A stretch of DNA of 6,748 nucleotides, taken from NCBI GenBank assembly GCA_014523695.1, contig JAATVS010000636.1:1-6748 (forward strand), in the 5' to 3' direction. The translations under genes were made by a program, and so were the position numbers. The stretch is from Nitrososphaerales archaeon TH5895 (GTDB lineage: Archaea > Thermoproteota > Nitrososphaeria > Nitrososphaerales > Nitrososphaeraceae). Below are positions 1 through 5,024 of the stretch, in pieces. The notes under the pieces were generated by a model. It worked only from the letters and a program-made list of their open reading frames with translations. It did no database searches and was not told the DNA's origin. Position 1 is the stretch's first letter. Every line of letters begins with the position of its first letter.

Positions 1-2
1 AA

Positions 3-416
3 ATCATTATATTGTCAATGATGATGCTCACAATGATAGTAGTGCTGAGTCCAAGTCAGGTACATGCTATAACACAATTCGTTTTCTCAGTGCCTGACAA
101 TATTGCCAACTTGGATGGTGTTAGATATGCGGTCAACAACACATATTTTTGGATTTATCATGATATTATTATAAATGGGAGCAATTTGAGTCCGACAAAT
201 CCCCAGACGTATATTCATCAGGTCCCCTTTACATATGATACATCTTATCTGGAACCGTATGATCGCATATTTGCAATTAGGGATAATATCACAGTTGGTG
301 AATATGTGAGATTATGTGTAAGCGCCCCGGATTTAATAGACTGTAAGGACGTTAAGGTAGAGGAGCAGCTTCATACGGATCCTATTGCATGGGCCTATTT
401 TTTCGATTATCAATAG
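3..416 (+). CDS. Small secreted protein, 5' end probably outside the window
   Basis: Unrecognised protein. The frame is open to the left edge of the window. A TTG at 12 could start a 134-aa product, but the hydrophobic stretch LTMIVVLSPSQVHA would then have no basic N-terminus, so the true start is probably further upstream. The segment looks like a Sec signal peptide with a likely cleavage after VHA (residue 19 counted from the TTG). The mature part is about 115 aa, rich in Asn, Asp, Tyr and aromatic residues, with several N-glycosylation-type sequons (NNT, NGS, NIT) and two cysteines (C102, C111) that could pair outside the cell. There is no second membrane segment, so export to the cell surface is likely. 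It lies on the strand opposite to most element genes and next to the element's left edge, so it is probably a host gene. The stop TAG at 414-416 is clear. Function is unknown. Confidence 0.6.
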   Translation: MIILSMMMLTMIVVLSPSQVHAITQFVFSVPDNIANLDGVRYAVNNTYFWIYHDIIINGSNLSPTNPQTYIHQVPFTYDTSYLEPYDRIFAIRDNITVGEYVRLCVSAPDLIDCKDVKVEEQLHTDPIAWAYFFDYQ

Positions 417-565
417 TCTGCATTAGCCGGCATGGCTAGATTACTAGAGTGCCATCAACAATATGCGTTCTTCATCACTTTATAATTTCATCATGCTTCG
501 TACGGACCAATGGGGGAAATAAGTCCGTACTTAGCACAATGAAGATGTCAAGTCCATGTCTTGTG
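417..565. other. Gene-free left junction region
   Basis: This is 149 bp between two convergent genes. It holds a short inverted repeat TAGCC-N5-GGCTA (424-438) just after the left gene's stop and a stronger inverted repeat at 500-530 (separate entry). A 73-codon open frame on the + strand from 449 mostly overlaps the 138-aa gene in antisense and is not credible. I saw no tRNA gene or tRNA 3' fragment. The left end of the mobile element most likely falls here. Confidence 0.4.
500..530. terminator. 8-bp perfect inverted repeat, possible transcription stop or end structure
   Basis: GTACGGAC (500-507) and GTCCGTAC (523-530) are perfect reverse complements separated by 15 nt. The structure lies 36 nt past the stop of the 138-aa gene on the minus strand and 84 nt past the stop of the left + strand gene, so it could end transcription from either side. 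There is no clear T-run directly after it on either strand, which weakens the terminator reading. A protein-binding or element-end site is the alternative. Confidence 0.35.
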
Positions 566-982
566 TTATGCTGCTATGACATAATATCTTGTGTTGACGC
601 CTTCTCCACGTTTCGTGATTTCCAGTACTGTGTGATTCTTCGCTATGTTCGCTTCTATCTGTTGAGCTAAAGTTCTTGGAGTATCAAGCTCCTTTTCCCC
701 TTGATCAGGAGAACTTGGATCGATAACCAAGTAACGAATCTTCTTTGCTAATGTTTCCTGTTTGGTTATAGGATCTACGAATGGTCTAGATACTAAGGTC
801 CTTTTGCTCTTCTCGATTGGAAATTGATATATTTTTGACTCTCCGTCTTTCTTTGGCAAGGTCACAAATTTACTTCCATTCATTGACGCAGATTTCAGGT
901 AGCTGGTTACTTCATCTTCCTGTATTATTTCAACTTCTTGTTCTGCCATTTTGATTTTTGAATTTATGTCCTGATTAGACAT
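566..982 (-). CDS. 138-aa element protein, possible ssDNA-binding protein
   Basis: Not firmly recognised. The protein is soluble with no membrane segment or cysteine. The N-terminus (about 1-30) is acidic and probably flexible. From residue 36 to 138 it reads as a compact beta-rich domain: SKFVTLP (37-43), KIRYLVID (81-88), a short helical part (103-116), then TVLEITKRGEGVNTRYYV (118-135). The last stretch, with basic and aromatic residues around R-G-x-G-x-N-T-R-Y, resembles the closing strands of phage-type OB-fold single-stranded DNA-binding proteins. That is a pattern impression, not a proven homology. The ATG at 982 is chosen because a TATA-like box lies 27 nt upstream, as in leaderless archaeal genes. 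A second ATG (codon 12, at 949) has no Shine-Dalgarno sequence. The gene sits beside the candidate origin and downstream of the replication gene on the same strand, but has its own promoter. A replication accessory role is inferred; a regulator is the main alternative. Confidence 0.72.
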   Translation of the reverse strand: MSNQDINSKIKMAEQEVEIIQEDEVTSYLKSASMNGSKFVTLPKKDGESKIYQFPIEKSKRTLVSRPFVDPITKQETLAKKIRYLVIDPSSPDQGEKELDTPRTLAQQIEANIAKNHTVLEITKRGEGVNTRYYVIAA

Positions 983-993
983 ATGCTATGCAT

Positions 994-1033
994 AGTAACG
1001 TGACATATATATATGTTACTGCCTAATGGTAAC
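994..1033 (-). promoter_or_regulatory. Promoter and probable operator of the 138-aa gene
   Basis: A perfect 14-bp palindrome ACATATATATATGT (1003-1016) is centred about 27 nt upstream of the ATG at 982, the spacing of an archaeal TATA box serving a leaderless transcript. It is surrounded by GTNAC words: GTAAC (995-999), GTGAC (1000-1004), GTTAC (1015-1019) and GTAAC (1029-1033). AGTAAC (994-999) and GTTACT (1015-1020) form an inverted repeat across the TATA box. GTTAC-N9-GTAAC (1015-1033) forms another over the expected BRE position. This suggests repressor control of the gene. Confidence 0.55.
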
Positions 1034-1163
1034 TGACCCTACTGTCCCTGGCTACAATGCATAAACTATCCCTGTAATAATCTAAAGTAATAATATAAGT
1101 ACATACTATGAATGTATTATATGTAGAAGTTTGCGCCATTATGCCAGGGACACCACGGACAGC
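1032..1163. other. Candidate replication origin with iteron-like repeats
   Basis: Five related 10-mers are present. On the + strand: ACTGACCCTA (1032-1041), ACTGTCCCTG (1041-1050) and ACTATCCCTG (1065-1074). On the - strand: GGTGTCCCTG (1145-1154) and GCTGTCCGTG (1154-1163). The first two repeat at an exact 9-nt pitch, and so do the last two in opposite orientation. They bracket about 70 bp (1075-1144) that is roughly three quarters A+T. That core has its own short dyad TACAT-N7-ATGTA (1100-1116). TGTCCCTGGC at 1043-1052 is perfectly inverted at 1143-1152. Repeats flanking an easily melted core beside a replication gene is the usual form of an origin; the function is inferred. Confidence 0.5.
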
Positions 1164-1238
1164 AAATACGATAATAGGAGATTAATGCTATCAATCCTAC
1201 CACAACCAGATATACATGATTAAATTATGTGAGAATAG

Positions 1239-3722
1239 TTATTGTAGCACTCGCTTTTGATATGGAGACAAGGATTCAGAGCGTAATGTAATACCTCGGT
1301 AAATGTAATGCCTATTCCCATATCTTCTTAGCCTGTCTTTTTCGATACCATGTGATTTAAGTCTTAAACCGAACACATTCTTTTCGCAAGGTCTCCCTTG
1401 TATTTTACTACAATACGATTTGTATTCATTGTAAAGCTCGTCTGAATTGGTACAACAATCTAGATCAGCCAAGTTTTTAATACATTTTTCTTTAACGAAT
1501 GATGCAACTGTATTGGAACGCTCATTATACTGCTCCCTTATAGTTTCTACTGATGTGTCTTTAAACCAGCCGTCCTTTCGTAGTTGCTTCAGACCTATTA
1601 ATGCTAAATTCAATAATCCAGATAACTCTTCTGACTTTGTAAGTTTATTGATCAAATCTGTGTCCCTGTTTCCACCATGAAAAATATTTTCAAACCAGAG
1701 GAGGAGCCATCTTTTATAGTATGCATATGTATTATCAGCTGAATCAGGAATTTTATTTGTACTAAATATTAGCTTGGCTGAACTTCTGTAACTAAATGGA
1801 TGACCGTATTTCCTCTGTGCCCTAATAGTATCTCCAGATACTAATGCTTTGAAATAACCGGTATTTCTCATCTTATCGAATGGTAATTCTGAAAAAGTAT
1901 TTACTAATTTACCATTTAATTCAGCAGCGGCAAACTTATCATTATCTAATTCCTGCAATGGAACATGGCTTGCATTTTTGGCGCCTACAAATGCTTCAAC
2001 TAACTTTATAAAGACACTTTTACCATTATCCCCTGAACCGAGCAACATGAATGCTTTCTCATATTCAGTAGTCCTGTACAAAATGTATCCAAATAGCTGA
2101 AGTCCGACAAAGACATCACAAGGATGAAGCACCTGCCCAAAGAATTTTAGTATGTTGGTACACTTGGCATTTGGATCATATTTGATAGGCAATTGTACCA
2201 ATGACAGGTGGTTAGGTGAATGATCATTAAATTCCCATGTCCATATGTTTAGGATGCCATTTTCAAGGTTGATGATATCGATATTTTTGTCAAAGTCCTG
2301 GCGATTAACATAAGTCCTTCTTTTTATTTTATGAATTATTTCATTGACTTTTTGATTATAAATATTGGGATTAATTCTTTCGCTTTGTTCCTTGATCAAA
2401 GATTCGCCGCCTTCTACATAGACCCCTTTTTCGGCATCATAATAATAAATGTCTTCATTGTCCCTAGTTGTCTTAAAGTGATATTTTTTCACAAGTCGAT
2501 TTGCGATATCTGGTGCAGAGGAATATGATTCTGCATTGCTATCAGGATTATTTTCTTGAATGATACTTTTAATTTTAGTAATAATTTCTGAAGCTTCAGA
2601 AGAATGGGTTGTAACATGTTCAAGGACAGACAAAAAGTGATTATGTCCACTCACTACTCTGGGATCCTTTCCAAGCGTACTTTTGACTGTAAGAATACGT
2701 GAATACTTTTCTTCGTCGCAGTTGGTAAGAATTCTAATAATGGCAACCACAGATTGTTCAGAAATATTTTGTTTATGTAAAAATCCACTCAATCCAAACA
2801 CTAACTCGTCTCGACTGCCCTTCTTGTAATAGGGCGACAACAAAGATGCAATTGAACCGATTGCATATTCAGACAAGTTAATATTCAAAGTGTTATTATT
2901 ACTACGAAATTCAGTAACATAACCATCATTTTTCGGCCTGAGACAGTCCTGAAGAGTGTCTTTTAATTCAGAGTATAGGCCATCACACACTCCGATTTCA
3001 TTTATACCTATTTTTTTGTAAGTAAATAAAGGATCGTTCCGATGTGAGCTTCCAGGGAGCGTACATTGTTGCGTATCAGTTTTTATTTCGAATTCACATC
3101 CAGGTTTGCATTCACTACTAGTGATCGGCTTGTGCTGCTTACTAGATAACCAAAAAATATGTAGTCCATGTTTCTTCTTTGTCTTTGATACGAAAGTTGA
3201 TTTGCAGGCTTTATCAAGAAAGTAGAAATCAATGCCATCGCTACCATTAAGCCGGCTTAGTGTGGTATAGACTTGTTCACTATCAATATCTAGCGCATTA
3301 AGATATAGTGGACTGCCATCTTCATCCTTTTTATTGGTCTTACCAAATGTGGTCGCTACATTATTAAATCTCCCTGATTCTTTTCTTAGTCTATCCTCGT
3401 TCCAAAATTCTGGGTATTCGTGGATATAATTAATGGGATGATCCTTTCCGTCATTTGAAGCCTGAGAGCTCACCTGCGATTCTGTTGGGCTTAGCAAGCC
3501 TTGAACATTAGGAATTCCCTGCTCATTGAGAGGGATCAACTTAAATCCCATACTATGATAGTTGATTAAAGTATCGACTGGTATCACATCTGCAATGGGT
3601 AGACTAGGAGTCATTGTGGCGATGTCATTATTACTATTTGCAGTTCTGTTCTGATCCAGCTTGGGAATAGATGTAAAGGTTTTAATCTTGGGTATAGTAT
3701 TACTATAATCAGTATCTATCAC
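1239..3722 (-). CDS. Primase-polymerase / SF3 helicase replication protein
   Basis: This 827-aa protein is the element's probable replication initiator: it would make primers, extend DNA and unwind it with ATP. The first ~45 residues look disordered. A prim-pol domain (about 50-260) shows GFKLIPL (59-65), the metal-binding D145-I-D147, the G-x-H motif with H188, and the distal motif LPGSSH (222-227). A middle helical region leads to a D5_N-type segment (about 400-540) with NLENGIL (485-491). The SF3 ATPase follows: Walker A GSGDNGKS (562-569), acidic Walker B-like FSE with E612, sensor 1 STN with N656, and an arginine-finger candidate R671 in RW. A winged-helix-like C-terminus (about 740-812) may bind origin DNA. 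Domain order and length match the pRN1 ORF904 type. The GTG start at 3722 is supported by Shine-Dalgarno AGGTGAT (3728-3734) 5 nt upstream. It overlaps the preceding gene by 14 nt, so translation is probably coupled. All key residues are present, so the protein looks active. Confidence 0.93.
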   Translation of the reverse strand: MIDTDYSNTIPKIKTFTSIPKLDQNRTANSNNDIATMTPSLPIADVIPVDTLINYHSMGFKLIPLNEQGIPNVQGLLSPTESQVSSQASNDGKDHPINYIHEYPEFWNEDRLRKESGRFNNVATTFGKTNKKDEDGSPLYLNALDIDSEQVYTTLSRLNGSDGIDFYFLDKACKSTFVSKTKKKHGLHIFWLSSKQHKPITSSECKPGCEFEIKTDTQQCTLPGSSHRNDPLFTYKKIGINEIGVCDGLYSELKDTLQDCLRPKNDGYVTEFRSNNNTLNINLSEYAIGSIASLLSPYYKKGSRDELVFGLSGFLHKQNISEQSVVAIIRILTNCDEEKYSRILTVKSTLGKDPRVVSGHNHFLSVLEHVTTHSSEASEIITKIKSIIQENNPDSNAESYSSAPDIANRLVKKYHFKTTRDNEDIYYYDAEKGVYVEGGESLIKEQSERINPNIYNQKVNEIIHKIKRRTYVNRQDFDKNIDIINLENGILNIWTWEFNDHSPNHLSLVQLPIKYDPNAKCTNILKFFGQVLHPCDVFVGLQLFGYILYRTTEYEKAFMLLGSGDNGKSVFIKLVEAFVGAKNASHVPLQELDNDKFAAAELNGKLVNTFSELPFDKMRNTGYFKALVSGDTIRAQRKYGHPFSYRSSAKLIFSTNKIPDSADNTYAYYKRWLLLWFENIFHGGNRDTDLINKLTKSEELSGLLNLALIGLKQLRKDGWFKDTSVETIREQYNERSNTVASFVKEKCIKNLADLDCCTNSDELYNEYKSYCSKIQGRPCEKNVFGLRLKSHGIEKDRLRRYGNRHYIYRGITLRSESLSPYQKRVLQ

Positions 3723-3990
3723 AAGATATCACCTGGGTAGTAACGGGTACGGCATTTGAGGTCAGGTTGGAATCTCCCTCTTCTGCCATTATTTTTTCTT
3801 TATGACAGCTACATTCACACTTAAGTTTAAAACCGGTGGATTTATTTATGTAACAACCAGAGCACTCTACACAATTTTCAGTAAGACATGTAGTAACAGA
3901 TACGTTTTGTATTCTGGTGGCGTTTAACGAATTGCCCTTGGTCATTTCAATATGTCCCTCTAAAGAGAATGCAGAATTCTTATCATGCAC
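3709..3990 (-). CDS. Small cysteine-rich, probably zinc-binding protein
   Basis: This 93-aa protein is not recognised. The centre is dense in possible metal ligands: C35, C40, C43, C46, then C58, C60, C62 and H63, arranged as C-x4-C-x2-C-x2-C ... C-x-C-x-C-H. This suggests a zinc-binding knuckle holding one or two ions. The N-terminus (1-34) and C-terminus (about 68-93) look flexible. There is no signal peptide or membrane segment. The GTG start at 3990 is supported by Shine-Dalgarno AAGGTGAG (3999-4006) 8 nt upstream. The gene overlaps the RHH gene's stop by 8 nt (GTGCATGA) and the replication gene's start by 14 nt, so it is the middle gene of a tightly coupled operon. By position it may help or modulate the replication protein; a DNA- or protein-binding adaptor is plausible but unproven. 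Confidence 0.75.
   Translation of the reverse strand: MHDKNSAFSLEGHIEMTKGNSLNATRIQNVSVTTCLTENCVECSGCYINKSTGFKLKCECSCHKEKIMAEEGDSNLTSNAVPVTTQVISCDRY
3728..3734 (-). promoter_or_regulatory. Shine-Dalgarno site of the replication gene
   Basis: AGGTGAT on the minus strand, 5 nt before the GTG at 3722, inside the end of the cysteine-rich gene. It matches the archaeal 16S rRNA 3' tail complement (GGAGGTGATC) and decides the GTG start. Confidence 0.75.
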
Positions 3991-4132
3991 TCTTATTACT
4001 CACCTTATTGATATGGAGGTTTTCTATCAGGATTTTATTCAGTACATCGTTGAAGCTTTCGCCTGTGTGACCCATTCGCTTTAGTCGTCTATAGTTTTGT
4101 TCCGATATGACGATGTTTTTAAATGAATTCAT
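3983..4132 (-). CDS. Ribbon-helix-helix transcriptional regulator (CopG/VapB-like)
   Basis: This 49-aa protein, from the ATG at 4132, has the shape of a ribbon-helix-helix DNA-binding dimer: a beta strand FKNIVIS (4-10), helix A EQNYRRLKRM (11-20), the turn GHTGES (21-26), and helix B FNDVLNKILIENL (27-39). The wording resembles archaeal VapB-like antitoxins, but no PIN or other toxin gene follows. Position is more telling: it is the first gene of the replication operon, as the CopG-like ORF56 is in pRN1, where it controls the replication gene. A longer frame to 4174 exists, but its extra 14 residues are encoded by the promoter. The ATG at 4132 lies 28 nt from a TATA-like box and has no Shine-Dalgarno sequence, so the transcript is probably leaderless. 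The likely role is copy-number control by repression of its own promoter. Confidence 0.82.
   Translation of the reverse strand: MNSFKNIVISEQNYRRLKRMGHTGESFNDVLNKILIENLHINKVSNKSA
3999..4006 (-). promoter_or_regulatory. Shine-Dalgarno site of the cysteine-rich gene
   Basis: AAGGTGAG on the minus strand, 8 nt before the GTG at 3990, inside the end of the RHH gene. It supports the GTG start and contrasts with the leaderless first gene of the operon. Confidence 0.7.
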
Positions 4133-4143
4133 ATACATTATTG

Positions 4144-4166
4144 ACAATATGCAACATATATATTGT
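4144..4166. promoter_or_regulatory. TATA box and candidate RHH operator in a divergent promoter
   Basis: ACAATAT (4144-4150) and ATATTGT (4160-4166) form a perfect 7-bp inverted repeat with a 9-nt spacer. The right arm overlaps the TATA-like run ACATATATATTGT (4154-4166), centred about 28 nt upstream of the RHH start on the minus strand. A protein bound here would block TBP. The divergent winged-helix gene starts just beyond it, so both directions could be controlled. Autoregulation by the RHH protein is inferred. Confidence 0.6.
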
Positions 4167-4194
4167 AAAACCATTTTACTTTTTTCAGCCGAAA

Positions 4195-5013
4195 TTGAAA
4201 AGTAAAAGGAAAAAATCTTGGGCCCTTCATAGTGATAAAACCGGGAGGAGGATTTTGGGGATAATCCAGTCAGAAACTATCCATAGAAGAGGAATAACTG
4301 AAAAGGAAATTCGTAATCGCCTCAATCTACAATTGAATAAAGGATCCGAATTGACTAAGCAGGACGTATACTATCATCTAAGAAAGGCTAGTAAAAACAA
4401 CCAGCTTTTCAAAGATAAAATGTATTATTACTTAACTCAATCATATGTCACCGATGATGATTGGTCAATATTTAGTGAATTTCTCCATGAATGTCAGAGA
4501 AAAAACGGCTTATTTGACCTAATGCCAAATCCTTCCCCCATTTCATGGCCAGGTAATAGTTTAGAATATGTATTGATGCAATTTAGCCAAAAATTAGGTG
4601 CTATCATTACTTACATTCTAATGGAATCTCTTCGTCCAACGAAGGAACTAATGAATATCAAAGAAAGGACGAGATTCTTTTTAAATTTTATTAATGAGGC
4701 CGTCTCTTTCGCTGATATTTTGGTTACATTTTCTAGTTCTCTTCCTATGAACATTACAGCAGCACACAGAATACCACCAGAATTACAGGAATCAGCACTA
4801 GAAGAATTAACTATTGCATATCGAAATGTGTATCCACATGTATATCGAATGATTGAAGAAGGATACAAGACATACACCACAATTGAGGATTTAGGAGACT
4901 GTATGCATCAATGGAGAAGGATTGACATCCATAAAATTGGAAAACGATATGAATGTAAGAAATGTAAAACAATTAGCATAAAACGACTAGGGAAGAAGGA
5001 TGCAAATCATTGA
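4195..5013 (+). CDS. Winged-helix protein with C-terminal zinc ribbon
   Basis: This protein is probably a DNA-binding regulator of the element. From the TTG at 4195 it is 272 aa; an ATG at 4123 would give 296 aa. I prefer the TTG because the extra 24 residues are antisense to the RHH start and promoter, and because the basic segment KSKRKKSW and the domain begin right after it. The start remains uncertain, since there is no Shine-Dalgarno sequence at either site. Numbering from the ATG, a winged helix-turn-helix covers about 37-104 (GRRILGIIQ, then TEKEIRNRL, KQDVYYHLRKAS as the recognition helix, and MYYYL as the wing). A mostly helical middle (about 110-250) of unknown function may dimerise or sense something. 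The C-terminus has a zinc-ribbon pattern: C260-x-H262 and C278-x2-C281. The gene is divergent from the replication operon and shares its control region. Its stop is 11 nt from that of the convergent integrase. Confidence 0.8.
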   Translation: MKSKRKKSWALHSDKTGRRILGIIQSETIHRRGITEKEIRNRLNLQLNKGSELTKQDVYYHLRKASKNNQLFKDKMYYYLTQSYVTDDDWSIFSEFLHECQRKNGLFDLMPNPSPISWPGNSLEYVLMQFSQKLGAIITYILMESLRPTKELMNIKERTRFFLNFINEAVSFADILVTFSSSLPMNITAAHRIPPELQESALEELTIAYRNVYPHVYRMIEEGYKTYTTIEDLGDCMHQWRRIDIHKIGKRYECKKCKTISIKRLGKKDANH

Positions 5014-5024
5014 CTAGCTATTAC

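Larger units (their letters stand above)
983..1238. other. Gene-free replication/control region
   Basis: This is 256 bp with no credible open frame between the 138-aa gene and the end of the replication gene. From left to right it contains the 138-aa gene's promoter/operator (994-1033), the iteron-like array with its A+T-rich core (1032-1163), and about 75 bp (1164-1238) after the replication gene's stop in which I see no strong hairpin or T-run. It is the largest non-coding stretch in the element, as expected for an origin. Confidence 0.5.

Noticed and set aside
449..670. 73-codon open frame on the + strand
   Set aside because: About half is antisense to the 138-aa gene, there is no Shine-Dalgarno sequence or TATA box at a sensible distance, and the product is rich in Cys, Phe and Ser like a shadow frame.
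1661..1668. Another TGTCCCTG copy inside the replication gene
   Set aside because: It is a single isolated match inside coding sequence without neighbouring repeats, so it was not counted in the origin array.
1447..2528. Two + strand open frames (1447-1680 and 2331-2528) inside the replication gene
   Set aside because: Both are antisense to strongly supported helicase and D5-type coding sequence and show no recognisable protein pattern.
3709..4132. VapBC-like toxin-antitoxin pair
   Set aside because: The RHH protein looks antitoxin-like, but the next gene is a cysteine-rich protein with no PIN, RelE or other toxin motif, and the operon context fits replication control better.
4123..4194. 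ATG at 4123 as the start of the winged-helix protein
   Set aside because: It would add 24 residues antisense to the RHH start and promoter, and no TATA box lies at the right distance. It is kept only as an alternative to the TTG at 4195.
4611..4880. 89-codon minus-strand frame inside the winged-helix gene
   Set aside because: It is a shadow of a gene with clear domain motifs on the other strand and has no promoter or Shine-Dalgarno support.
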